A stretch of DNA of 48,941 nt from an uncultured Myxococcales bacterium (GTDB lineage: Bacteria > Myxococcota_A > UBA9042 > DTJE01), in the NCBI GenBank assembly GCA_903847405.1, contig CAINDP010000201.1:1-48941 (forward strand), given 5' to 3'. The notes under the pieces are model-generated. The model made no database searches. It had not been told where the DNA came from and saw only the letters and a list, made by a program, of their open reading frames with translations. The first letter of the stretch is position 1. Each line of letters opens with the position of its first letter. Shown one piece after another: positions 32,037 through 42,278 of the stretch. Both the position numbers and the translations under genes were made by a program.

Positions 32037-34443
32037 CCCTCGCACGTACGCACGCCTGTTCCTCCTCCTGCTGCTGGCGTGGAGCCTCGCCCAGTGGCGA
32101 TCGGTGCGCCTGGAAACCGACATCACGAAGTTCCTTCCCGACGGCGAGGCGCGCCAGCGCCTGGCCTTGTCGGGCCTGGTGAAGGCCACCGGCTTCTCCC
32201 GGGGACTGGTGATCGACGTGGCCCTGCCGGACCGCCTGCAGGGCGACCTGGGCGCAGACGCGGCCGCGGCGCTGGTCGACGGCCTGGCCTCCGACCTCAC
32301 CGCCAGCGGGCTGTTCACGTCCGTCCGGTCGGGTACCGAGACGGCCATGACCGCGGACTTCCAGCGCCTGTATTTCCCGCGACGCTTGGCGTTCCTGTCC
32401 GACGCGCCGACGACCCAGATCCCCCGGCTGTTTTCCCCCGAGGGCCTCGCCGCCGCCCTGGGACGCCTGAAGGACGCCCTGATGCTGCCGTCGGCGCCCC
32501 TGCTGAAGCGCCTCGCCACCGCGGATCCGGTCCTTTCCTTCACCGACCTCCTCCAGCGGATCCAGGACGGCGCCGCCAAGCTGGCCCCGCGCCAGCACGC
32601 GGGCCACTGGTTCAGCGCCGACGGCCGCCACGCCATGGTCCTGACCGAAACCGCCGCCCCGGCCTTCGACACCGACGCCCAGCGGGCGGCCATCGCCGCG
32701 GTCCGCGAGCGCTTCGCCGCCCGGGACGCCGAGGCAGGGGGCGGCTTCACGCTGGCCTTCACGGGCCTGGGACGCTTCGTGGTCGAGTCCGAGGGCCGGG
32801 CGAAGGCCGACATCGCGTTCGCCTCCACGGCCGCGACCATCGCCTCCGTGCTGCTGTTCCTGGCCTTCTTCCGGCGCCTGCGCTTCCTGGTGCTGGCCTT
32901 CATCCCGGTCACGCTGGGCGTCGCCGTCGCGGTCGGGGTCCTCGCCGGCTGGAAGGGGTCGATCCACGGCCTCACGCTGGGCTTCGGCGGCGTCCTGATC
33001 GGGGCCGGGATGGACTACCCGATCCACCTGCTGAACGGCCTGCGGGCCCCGCCCGACATGGCGCCCGGCGCCGAGGCTCGCGCCGCACGGGCCATGCGCC
33101 GCAACCTGTGGGCCGGTGTCCTCAGTTCGGTCGCCGGCTTCCTGATCCTGGCCCTGTCCGACTACCCGGGCATCCGGGAAATCGCGGCCTTCTGCATCAT
33201 CGGCATGCTGTCCACGTTCGCCTTCACGACGCTGTTCCTGCCGCCGCTGCGGCCCTGGCTGGCGCCCCGCACGGGCCAGCGTCCGCCGCCCGCGTCCCGG
33301 CTGCCCATCGAACGCGCCCTGGCCGCCCTGGCCCGCCATCGCACCGCCCTCCTGATCGGCATGGCGGTCCTCGCGCTCGCCTCGGCCGCCGCCCTGCCCT
33401 CCCTGCGCCTGGAGGACGACGCCCGGGCCCTCGACGCCGGGGCGCCCGCCACCCTGGCCGAGGACGCCACCGTGCGCTCCCACCTGCCCACGTCGGCCTT
33501 CCCGCGCGTCATCCTGGCGTCGGGTGCGGACCTGCAGGAAGCCCTGGCCCGCAACGACGCCGTCGCCGCCGATCTCGCCGCACGGAAGGCCGCCGGCACC
33601 GGTCCCGATTTTGCCGGGCTGCACCCGTTCCTGCCGGCTGCCGCGCTGCAGTCCGAAAACCTCGCCGCCCTGGCTGCCCTGCCGGATCCGGCGGTCGCGG
33701 TTCGCAGCGCGCTGGCCACGGCCGGCTTCAAGCCCGAACGCTTCCAGCCGTTCTTCGACGCCCTCGCCGACGCCCGGGAAGGCCGCGTCGCGCCCCTGGT
33801 CCCGTCGGACCTCAAGGGCACCGCCCTGGGCGGCATCCTCGACGGGTTCACCTTCGATCAGGGCGGCCGATCCTGGGTCCTGACCCTGGCCGGACCCGAG
33901 GTCGCACCCGGGGACCTCGACGGACTGGCCCGCGACGACGGCACGGTGCTGCTGCTGGATCCGCGTGCCCTGGTGTCGTCCCTGGTGACCTCGTCCCAGC
34001 GCCAGACGCTGTGGCTGGTGGTGGCCGGGATCCTGGCCAACGTCCTCCTCATCGCGGCGCTCCGCCGCCGTCCGCGCCTGGCCCTGGCCACCCTGGCGCC
34101 CACCCTGCTGACCCTGCTGATCGTCACGGGCGGGATCGCGGCCCTCGGCGTCCCGCTGAACTTCCTGCACCTCGTGTCGCTGCTGCTGATCCTGTGCACG
34201 GGCACCGACCTCGGCATGTTCCTGCTGGACGAGGACGCGGGCGCCGCGGGCGGTGCCGGCGCCGCACCCACGGTCCTCCTTTCCGCCGCGACCACCGCCG
34301 TGTCCTTCGGGATCCTGGCCTTCTGCCAGACCTCGGCCCTTGCATCGGTCGGCGTCACCGTGGGCGTCGGCAGCGTCCTCCTGGGCGTGCTGACCTTCGC
34401 GACCCGCGCCGTAGCCCACGGAGGCCGTCATGCCGGGTCGTGA
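32023..34443 (+). CDS. MMPL/RND-type exporter, ApeM-like, with no standard start codon at the expected N-terminus
   Basis: About 806 residues in two RND-like halves, each with one large periplasmic loop and several transmembrane segments (LTLGFGGVLIGAGMDYPIHL and LHLVSLLLILCTGTDLGMFL contain the functional helix regions). This is the polyene exporter family of APE clusters. The sequence needs an N-terminal helix reading ARLFLLLLLAWSLAQWRS, which lies upstream of the first in-frame GTG (32104). Between the upstream stop at 31984 and 32104 there is no ATG, GTG or TTG. An ATT at 32023 has AGGAGG nine bases before it and yields ISLRDPRTYARLF, so an AUU start is plausible. A sequencing error is the alternative. 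Confidence 0.85.
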   Translation: MSLRDPRTYARLFLLLLLAWSLAQWRSVRLETDITKFLPDGEARQRLALSGLVKATGFSRGLVIDVALPDRLQGDLGADAAAALVDGLASDLTASGLFTSVRSGTETAMTADFQRLYFPRRLAFLSDAPTTQIPRLFSPEGLAAALGRLKDALMLPSAPLLKRLATADPVLSFTDLLQRIQDGAAKLAPRQHAGHWFSADGRHAMVLTETAAPAFDTDAQRAAIAAVRERFAARDAEAGGGFTLAFTGLGRFVVESEGRAKADIAFASTAATIASVLLFLAFFRRLRFLVLAFIPVTLGVAVAVGVLAGWKGSIHGLTLGFGGVLIGAGMDYPIHLLNGLRAPPDMAPGAEARAARAMRRNLWAGVLSSVAGFLILALSDYPGIREIAAFCIIGMLSTFAFTTLFLPPLRPWLAPRTGQRPPPASRLPIERALAALARHRTALLIGMAVLALASAAALPSLRLEDDARALDAGAPATLAEDATVRSHLPTSAFPRVILASGADLQEALARNDAVAADLAARKAAGTGPDFAGLHPFLPAAALQSENLAALAALPDPAVAVRSALATAGFKPERFQPFFDALADAREGRVAPLVPSDLKGTALGGILDGFTFDQGGRSWVLTLAGPEVAPGDLDGLARDDGTVLLLDPRALVSSLVTSSQRQTLWLVVAGILANVLLIAALRRRPRLALATLAPTLLTLLIVTGGIAALGVPLNFLHLVSLLLILCTGTDLGMFLLDEDAGAAGGAGAAPTVLLSAATTAVSFGILAFCQTSALASVGVTVGVGSVLLGVLTFATRAVAHGGRHAGS

Positions 34444-35071
34444 CCTCGCCGCCCTCCCGTTCCTGGCCCTTCCGTTCCTGCTTGCCGCCGCGTCCTGCGC
34501 TCCCCGGATGCCGCCCGCGCCCGACCCGATCGCGCCCGCGGCCCTGACCCCCGACGTCCGCATCGAGCAGTCGCTGTGGCTGAAGGCCGGCGGACGCGCC
34601 TTCCTGGGCCGGGGCGTCGTGGTGAAGCGCGGTTCCCGCCTGGACCTCCTGGTGCTGGCCCCCACCGGAAACCGCCTCCTGACCGTCCGCAACGACGACG
34701 GCATCGTGACCTCCGAGGCCCGCGCCCCGGGCCTGGAGCGCCTGAACCCGCGCTTCCTCCTCGCCGACGTCCGCTGGGCCTTCTTCGCCGGCTGCGATCC
34801 GACTGCGGTGGCCGCGACGGGCGCCCCCGCGACAGCCTCCCTGGAACGCACCTGCACCTTCGGCGGGACCACCGTCCGCGAGGTCGACGACCCGGCCACG
34901 GGGGACCTCCGCCACCGCGAGGTGTCGTGGGGCGGCCTGACTGCGCGCCTGGATTTCCTGCAGTGGGCCGGCGAAGGCGCGGATCGGCATCCGGTCAAGG
35001 TTCGCCTGGAAAACGAACGCCTGGGCTACGAGTGGGAGGTCCAGGTGGATGCGTGGAAAAGGCTGGAGTGA
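34430..35071 (+). CDS. DUF3261 lipoprotein, ApeN-like
   Basis: A 213-residue lipoprotein: signal peptide ending LLAAASC, with Cys23 as lipid site. The mature part contains GRGVVVKRGSRLDLLVLAPTG and YEWEVQVDAWKRLE, as in DUF3261 proteins encoded last in the ApeI-N gene run. The family's role is unproven; it probably helps the outer-membrane step of polyene transfer. ATG at 34430 overlaps the exporter end by 14 bases. This is the last gene of the ten-gene operon and converges on the lipoprotein gene at 35085. No obvious terminator is visible in the 13-base gap. Confidence 0.9.
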   Translation: MPGRDLAALPFLALPFLLAAASCAPRMPPAPDPIAPAALTPDVRIEQSLWLKAGGRAFLGRGVVVKRGSRLDLLVLAPTGNRLLTVRNDDGIVTSEARAPGLERLNPRFLLADVRWAFFAGCDPTAVAATGAPATASLERTCTFGGTTVREVDDPATGDLRHREVSWGGLTARLDFLQWAGEGADRHPVKVRLENERLGYEWEVQVDAWKRLE

Positions 35072-35084
35072 ACCGGGGGGCGGC

Positions 35085-35645
35085 CTACTTCTTGTACAGC
35101 TTCTGCATCGCCTTGGACGTGCCCTTCAGGATGGCCGAGTCCACCATGCGGACCACGACCTGCCAGTTCGGATCGGTCGTCCGCAGGTTGATGTCGCCGC
35201 CCACGACCTTCCCCTTCTCGCCGGACACCTTGTACTCGAGGTCCAGGAACGCCGCGCCCTTGTCACCGGCAATCGCGCCGCCCCAGCCGCCCATGATCGC
35301 GCCGGCGATGCGCGCGCCCTTCGAGCCCGCGCTGTAGGACAGCACCTTGACCGTCATCAGGTACTTGTTCGGACCGGGGACGAAGTCGGCCACGTTCGCC
35401 AGCGGGAAAACGTCGTAATCGTACTTCTTCAGCAGGTTGGGCAGGTCCAGTTCGAGGTAGTCGGACATCTGGTTCCGCTGAACAGCCTTCTCCGGCTCGG
35501 CGTCGGCCGAGATGTTCCGGTCGAACGCGACGTACAGGCCGATCTTGCTGCCGTCGGCCATCTTCGGGGCCTTCAGGCCCGGGCCGCAGGCGATCATCGA
35601 CAATGCCATCACGGAAATGGAAACGGCAACGAGGTACGCGCGCAT
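35085..35645 (-). CDS. Lipoprotein of unknown function
   Basis: A 186-residue lipoprotein. Signal peptide ends ALSMIACGPG with lipid Cys20. The mature part includes GARIAGAIMGGWGGAIAGDKG, a glycine-rich loop that may insert in membrane, quoted here only in its first 20 residues, and GKVVGGDINLRTTDPNW. I see similarity in style to small outer-membrane lipoproteins of the DUF4410 type (KVLSYSAGSKGARIAG), but not enough for a firm name. AGGAGGAGATCC precedes the ATG. It faces the exporter operon convergently and is divergent from the lipoprotein gene at 35904. Confidence 0.8.
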   Translation of the reverse strand: MRAYLVAVSISVMALSMIACGPGLKAPKMADGSKIGLYVAFDRNISADAEPEKAVQRNQMSDYLELDLPNLLKKYDYDVFPLANVADFVPGPNKYLMTVKVLSYSAGSKGARIAGAIMGGWGGAIAGDKGAAFLDLEYKVSGEKGKVVGGDINLRTTDPNWQVVVRMVDSAILKGTSKAMQKLYKK

Positions 35646-35788
35646 GGATCTCCTCCTGATTGAGTCTGCCAATACCCACTATCGGGTTCGGCGAATTCGA
35701 CCACGCCCCCCGCCCGACGTCAAGTTCGGAAACTGGAACCGCACGCAAATGTCTGGACCTTCCCCGATAAGGCGTGACCCGGCGCGCC

Positions 35789-35818
35789 TTGACAGGAGAG
35801 GGGGGCTGCGGACAGAAT
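35789..35818 (+). promoter_or_regulatory. Candidate sigma70 promoter of the 35904 lipoprotein gene
   Basis: TTGACA at 35789-35794, 18-base spacer, CAGAAT at 35813-35818, 85 bases before the ATG at 35904. The 258-base region 35646-35903 shows nothing else I can name. Confidence 0.55.
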
Positions 35819-35903
35819 CGCGCGGCTGCAACGGTTTCGGGTCGGACCGGACGGACGGTTCCATCGAACGGGTTCGCGTGTCGCGATCAGGGGGCCTGTG
35901 GAA

Positions 35904-36710
35904 ATGAACTTCCGTCCGACGCCCCGCGTGTGCCGCATCGCATTCGCCGTCCTGGCGGCGGCGCTGGCGGGCCCCTTCGCGGCCTGCGGACCCGTCACGG
36001 GCATCGTGCGCTTCGACACCCTCGCGACCTGTCCCCACCAGCCGCCCACCGGGCCCGAGTCCCTGCCTCCAGGGCCGACCAAGGAAGACCTGCAGTGCGC
36101 GCTGTCGGAACTGCGCCAGGTCATCATCCCGACGCCTGCCCAGAACCTCCTTGCTGCGAAAATCTCGGCCGAACTGGCCGCCGGCGAAACCGTGATCGCG
36201 GTGTCGGAAAAACTGGCCGGCGAGGGCAAGTGGTGGGCCGAGCGCATGCTGTTCGGCGCCACGAACGACCCGGTGGGGCTGTACCTGCTGGCCGTGAACA
36301 TGGGCCAGTTGATCATCCGCCACCCGCTGAAGGCCCTGAAGGACCTGCCGAAGGTGGAGCGGTCCCTGAAGAAGGCCGTGGCCGGCGCCCCGGACTTCGA
36401 CGAGGGAGGCCCCCTGCGCGTCCTGGGCATGCTGTACGTCAAGGCGCCCGCATGGCCCCAGGGCATCGGCGACTCGGACAAGGGGTTGGAACTGCTGGAG
36501 CAGGCCGTCGAGCGGCATCCTGACCACCCGCTGAACCATTTCTTCCTGGCCCGCGCCCTGTGGGACGTGGACGGCGATTCCGCCCGGGAGCAGATTGCCG
36601 CCCAACTGGCCATCACGCGGAACCTCCTGGCGGCGAAGGACTGGGGCTACGCCGCGGGCCGCTGGAACCGGGACATCGCGGACCTGGTGAAGGACGCCAA
36701 ACTGCGCTGA
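35904..36710 (+). CDS. Lipoprotein with TPR-like repeats, TatT-like
   Basis: A 268-residue lipoprotein: signal peptide ending GPFAAC, lipid Cys about residue 28. The mature part is helical with paired helix motifs such as LELLEQAVERHPDHPLNHFF and AQLAITRNLLAAKD. This resembles TatT-like T-components of TRAP transporters, or other TPR lipoproteins. A GTG two codons upstream is also possible. No TRAP transporter genes are close, so the transporter link is weak. The next gene is carA on the same strand after 188 bases. Confidence 0.7.
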   Translation: MNFRPTPRVCRIAFAVLAAALAGPFAACGPVTGIVRFDTLATCPHQPPTGPESLPPGPTKEDLQCALSELRQVIIPTPAQNLLAAKISAELAAGETVIAVSEKLAGEGKWWAERMLFGATNDPVGLYLLAVNMGQLIIRHPLKALKDLPKVERSLKKAVAGAPDFDEGGPLRVLGMLYVKAPAWPQGIGDSDKGLELLEQAVERHPDHPLNHFFLARALWDVDGDSAREQIAAQLAITRNLLAAKDWGYAAGRWNRDIADLVKDAKLR

Positions 36711-36720
36711 ATGACGCCTC

Positions 36721-36770
36721 GTCGACCTCGACGTGGACGTGCACGTGGGCCTGGACGTCGACGTGGACGC
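36721..36770 (+). repeat. ACGT-rich microrepeat upstream of carA
   Basis: ACGT occurs at 36731, 36737, 36743, 36755 and 36761, always spaced by multiples of six, in a GACGTG-like hexamer array. It contains ACGTCGACGT, a short palindrome. It may be a remnant of a decayed simple repeat or a weak structured end of the upstream transcript; no T-run follows. Confidence 0.45.
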
Positions 36771-36828
36771 AGCCACTCCCCTTCGCTGTCCAACACCCCT
36801 TTCCGCATGCCCCCGCCCGCCCTCTCCG

Positions 36829-36858
36829 TTGACAGGCGGCCGTCTCCTCGACTACCCT
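36829..36858 (+). promoter_or_regulatory. Candidate sigma70 promoter of carAB
   Basis: Perfect TTGACA at 36829-36834, 18-base spacer, TACCCT at 36853-36858, 40 bases before the carA GTG. No PyrR site or attenuator is evident in the short leader. Confidence 0.6.
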
Positions 36859-36898
36859 TGCGCCGGTTCGTCGGCCTTCCCCTCACTTCGAGGTCCCT

Positions 36899-38093
<1,195 letters not shown>

Positions 38094-38104
<11 letters not shown>

Positions 38105-41100
38105 CCCTTCCCTGAACACGATCCTCGTCATCGGGTCGGGCCCCATCGTCATCGGGCAGGCCTGCGAGTTCGACTACTCCGGCGTCCAGGCCGTCCGGGC
38201 CCTGAAGGAGGAAGGCCTCCGGGTCGTCCTCCTGAACCCGAACCCGGCCACCGTCATGACGGAGCCGGGGTTGTGCGACGCCACCTACATCGAGCCCCTG
38301 CGCCCCTGGGTCGTCCGGCGCATCCTGGAACGCGAGAAGGTCGATGGCGTCCTGACCACCCTGGGCGGCCAGACCGCGCTGAACCTGGCCGTGGAATGCG
38401 ACGAACGCGGCCTGTGGAAGGAATTCAACGTCCGCCTGCTGGGCGCCGAAATCGCCTCCATCAAGATGGCCGAGGACCGCGAACTGTTCCGCCACGCGAT
38501 GGAGTCCATCGGGCTGGAATGCAGCCGCGGCGAAATGGTCCACGGCGTCGAGGAAGGCCTGGCCTACGCGGCCAGCCTGGGCTACCCGGTCATCCTGCGG
38601 CCGTCCTTCACCCTGGGCGGCGAGGGCGGCGGCGTGGCGGCCAACGAGGACGAGGCCCGCGCGCTGCTGATCCTGGGCCTGCGCGCCAGCCCCACCGGCA
38701 GCGTCCAGGTCGAAGAATCGCTGATCGGCTGGAAGGAATTCGAGCTGGAAGTCATCCGGGACCAGGCCGACAACGGCATCATGGTCTGCAGCATCGAAAA
38801 CGTGGACCCCATGGGCGTCCACACCGGCGACTCGATCACCGTGGCCCCCGCCCAGACGTTGACCGATCGCGAACTGCAGACGCTGCGGGACTGGTCCCTG
38901 CGCATCCTGCGCCGCATCGGCGTGTCCTGCGGCGGGTCGAACGTGCAGTTCGCCCTGCATCCCGTGACGGGCCGCATGATCGTCGTCGAAATGAACCCCC
39001 GCGTCAGCCGCTCGTCGGCGCTGGCGTCCAAGGCGACGGGCTATCCGATCGCCCGCGTCGCCACGCTGCTGGCCCTGGGCTACACGCTGGACGAACTGCC
39101 GAACCGCATCACCAAGACCACGGTCGCGGCCTTCGAACCCAGCCTGGACTACGTGTGCGTGAAGGTGCCCCGGTGGGCCTTCGAAAAGTTCCCCAGCCTG
39201 GCTCCGCGCCTGACGACCCGCATGCAGTCCATCGGCGAGGCCATGGCCCTGGGCCGCACCTTCGCCGAGGCGCTGGGCAAGGCCATCCGGTCCACGGAAA
39301 TGCGCAACCCGCGCCTGCTGGGCCCGGTCGCGCACCTGTCCGACGACGAACTGTCCGCCATCCTGCGGGAGGCGACCCCCGACCGCCTGTTCCACATCAT
39401 CGAGGCCTTCCGCCGCGGCTGGCCCCGGACCGCGATCCACCGGGCCACGGAATGGGATCCCTGGTTCCTGGACCAGATCGCCCAGGTCGTGGACGGCCTG
39501 ACCGGCATGGCGTCCTGCCGGGGCGGCCCCATCTCGCCGATCCTGCTGCAGGACTGCAAGTCCCTGGGCCTGTCGGACCCGGAACTGGCCGCCGCCGCCG
39601 GCATCACGGAAGACGAACTGGCCGACATGCGCCCCGACCCGGCCTACCGCGGCGTCGACACCTGCGCCGGCGAGTTCGAGGCGGCGACGCCCTACTTCTA
39701 CAGCGCCTACGGCGTCCAGGGCGAAGGCGAGGGTCTGGGCGACAAGGCCGTCATCATCCTGGGCAGCGGCCCGAACCGCATCGGCCAGGGACTGGAATTC
39801 GACACGTGCTGCGTGTCGGCGGTCGAAGGCCTGCGCGACGAGGGCTACAAGGCCATCCTGTACAACTGCAATCCCGAAACGGTGTCCACCGACTTCGACA
39901 CCGCGGACCGCCTGTATTTCGAACCGGTCACCGGCGAGGACGTGCTGGCCGTGTGCCGCCGGGAAAAGCCCCACGGCGTCATCGTGGGCCTGGGCGGCCA
40001 GACGCCCCTGAAGGTCGCGGCGCGCCTGCACCGGGAAGGCGTCCGGATCCTGGGCACCCAGACCCGGGGCATCGACCTGTCCGAAGACCGCCGCATGTTC
40101 GCGGACCTGTGCAACCGCCTGGACATCGCGATTCCCGAAAGCCGCACCGCGACCAGCCAGGCGGAAGCGCTGGAGGTCGGGGCCGACCTGGGCTACCCGC
40201 TGATGCTGCGCCCGTCCTTCGTCCTGGGCGGCGAGGGCATGGCGATCGTGTTCGACGAGGAAGAGCTGCGCCGCCGGGTGGCCACGGCCATGCGGGTCAC
40301 GGAAGACAGCCCGCTGCTGCTGGACCGCTTCCTGGAAGACGCGCTGGAACTGGACCTGGACGTCCTGACGGACGGCACCGACGTACACCCCTGCGGCATC
40401 CTCGAGCACGTCGAGCCCGCGGGCATCCACTCGGGCGATTCCATGCAGGTCTTCCCGACCCAGCGCCTGCGGGACGCCGTCGCGACGCGGATGGTGGACA
40501 TCGCCCGCATGCTGGCCGTCGAGGTCGGCGCGGTCGGCCTGATGAACCTGCAGTTCGCCCTGACCGACGACAAACTGTACCTGCTGGAAGTGAACCCCCG
40601 GGCCTCCCGGACCGTGCCGTTCCTGCACAAGGCCGCCGGCGCCCCCTGGGCCCGCCTGGCCGCGCGGCTGATGGTCGGGCGCACGCTGGCCGAACTGAAC
40701 CCGCCGATGCCGGATCCCCGCGGTCGCGCGTGGGTGAAGGTCCCGGTCTTCCCGTTCAGCCGCCTGGGCGTCGATCCGGTCCTGGGACCGGAAATGCGGT
40801 CCACCGGCGAAGTGCTGGGTTCCGGCCCGTCCCTGGGACTGGCCCTGTTCAAGGCGTTGCGCGCGGCGGGCATGCGCCTGCCCGAGCACGCGCCGGTGTT
40901 CGTCAGCCTGAACGAGCGCGACAAGACGCGCCGCGGCGCCGTGGAACTGGCCAAGGGGCTGAAGGACCTGGGCCTGCCCGTCCACGCCACCGAGGGCACC
41001 GCCGAGTTCCTGGCGAACCACGGGGTCATCGCGCAGGTCGTCGCCAAGGTGGGCGAAGGCGACGGCGATGCGCTGGCATTGCTGAAGCGCGAAAACGTCG

Positions 41101-41273
41101 GCCTGGTCTTCAACACGCCCCGCGGCGGTCGCGGTCGCACGGATGCCGGCGCGATCCGCCTGGCCGCCCTGCAGATCGGCGTCCCCTGCATCACCACGCT
41201 GGAAGGCGCCCTCGCGGCGCTGGAAGGCGTCCGCGCCCTGCGCGTCGGCGGCCTGGACATCGCGGCGCTGTAG
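38094..41273 (+). CDS. carB: Carbamoyl-phosphate synthase large chain
   Basis: A 1059-residue protein with the two-fold ATP-grasp architecture: first half starting [22 protein letters not shown] (given in pieces: [14 protein letters not shown] and ACEFDYSG), the oligomerisation domain in the middle, second half starting [14 protein letters not shown], and a C-terminal MGS-like allosteric domain ([16 protein letters not shown]). Both ATP-grasp domains retain their loops ([13 protein letters not shown] and [13 protein letters not shown]). It makes carbamoyl phosphate from bicarbonate, ammonia and two ATP. ATG at 38094 has GGAGG six bases before it. The standard carA-carB pair, standard length, nothing unusual. 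Confidence 0.98.
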
Positions 41274-41291
41274 GCGGCGCACTACGTCGCG

Positions 41292-41936
41292 TCACGGCCC
41301 GTCCAGCAGCCTGGGCGACTCCTTCTGAAACAGGACCTTGATTTCTTCCCAGGCAGCGCCGGTCAACCCGGCCGGCAAGACCGGGTCGCGCTCGGCGTCC
41401 TCGAAGTACGTGAGCGCCCGGGCGACGTGGTAGAGGTCGGGCTGGGTCAGGCCAAAGCGCGCAAGGTAGCAGCCGCCGGCCGACTGGATGTCCATTCCAC
41501 TGCCCAGAATGACCGCCAGATCCCAGAAGTCCCTTCGGATGCCCCTGCGTGCAATAGCGGAAAGTTTCATGGCAGCCAGATCCCGCAGTCCGGCAACGCG
41601 GAAACCGTAAGGGCCGACAACGGGCGCTTCAAGCAATGGATACGGATAACGGACGGCATCCACGGGAACGCCGCCGATCAGGAGCCGCAGACTGGTTTCG
41701 GTTTCCTGGAGCACCCGAACGTCGCCCAGAGTGGCGACGGCCGCGGCGCGAAGGGCCTCGAGGTCCTCCGCGGATCCCCGTTCGCTGAACAGGTCCAGAT
41801 CGAGGGAACGCCGGTGGCCGAGGTGCAACGCCACGGCCGAACCGCCGGCAAGGTAGAACGTTTCGATGCCAGGAACCGTCCTCAGTGCGTCCAGGGTGCG
41901 CAACTGTTCCGGCGCCAATCGGGGGATGTCGTCCAC
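41292..41936 (-). CDS. Nucleotidyltransferase of the AbiEii/AbiGii toxin family
   Basis: A 214-residue protein with FYLAGGSAVALHLGHR followed by SLDLDLFSE, the GG-S and D-x-D metal-binding motif of the AbiEii-like nucleotidyltransferases, and LRDLAAMKLSAIARR-GIRRDFWDL, the family's conserved second half. AbiEii is a type IV toxin that transfers nucleotides to tRNA or other targets; relatives form TA pairs. GTG at 41936-41934 with GGAGGG upstream is used. The preceding gene (DUF6922-like) overlaps by 55 bases, which is usual for antitoxin-toxin pairs. Whether this pair acts in phage defence is inference. Confidence 0.85.
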   Translation of the reverse strand: MDDIPRLAPEQLRTLDALRTVPGIETFYLAGGSAVALHLGHRRSLDLDLFSERGSAEDLEALRAAAVATLGDVRVLQETETSLRLLIGGVPVDAVRYPYPLLEAPVVGPYGFRVAGLRDLAAMKLSAIARRGIRRDFWDLAVILGSGMDIQSAGGCYLARFGLTQPDLYHVARALTYFEDAERDPVLPAGLTGAAWEEIKVLFQKESPRLLDGP

Positions 41937-42223
41937 GTTTCGCCCTCCGCGTTGAAGACGGCCCGCCAGAACGCCAGCGTGGCTGGGCTCAGTTCCGGAT
42001 GGCCCACCTCGCGCAGGAAACGGTGGATCCGGTCGAGGCCGTACGTGGCGATGGCCCACCGAACTTCGGCCATTCCGCCCGATTCAAGAACGCGTGGCAG
42101 GATGTAGCCCGCATCCCGGTCGCATTCCAGGCCACCGGGCTCGACGTCCCAGAACAGCCAGGCGATTGCAGAAGGTGGCGCCACGGAGGGTGACTCCCCG
42201 GGGGTGACAGCGAATTGTAGCAT
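41882..42223 (-). CDS. DUF6922-like protein, putative antitoxin of the AbiEii-like gene
   Basis: A 113-residue protein with IAWLFWDVEPGGLECDRDAG and YILPRVLESGGMAEVRWA, then YGLDRIHRFL, the pattern of DUF6922 proteins commonly encoded directly upstream of AbiEii-like nucleotidyltransferases. ATG at 42221-42223 begins the frame just before the family start. It overlaps the nucleotidyltransferase by 55 bases, so translation is coupled. In AbiE systems the antitoxin is a transcription factor with a winged helix, but this family is different and its mode of action is not established. Confidence 0.78.
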   Translation of the reverse strand: MLQFAVTPGESPSVAPPSAIAWLFWDVEPGGLECDRDAGYILPRVLESGGMAEVRWAIATYGLDRIHRFLREVGHPELSPATLAFWRAVFNAEGETWTTSPDWRRNSCAPWTH

Positions 42224-42278
42224 GTGACGCCGACCTTACCGGTGTCGCTTGGGGCGGACCCGTGAGGATCACGCACTG

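Noticed and set aside
4367-35071. Ladderane-type lipid locus
   Set aside because: FAS-like genes with radical SAM enzymes recall anammox ladderane candidates, but no phytoene-desaturase-like genes are present and the export genes are clearly of aryl polyene type.
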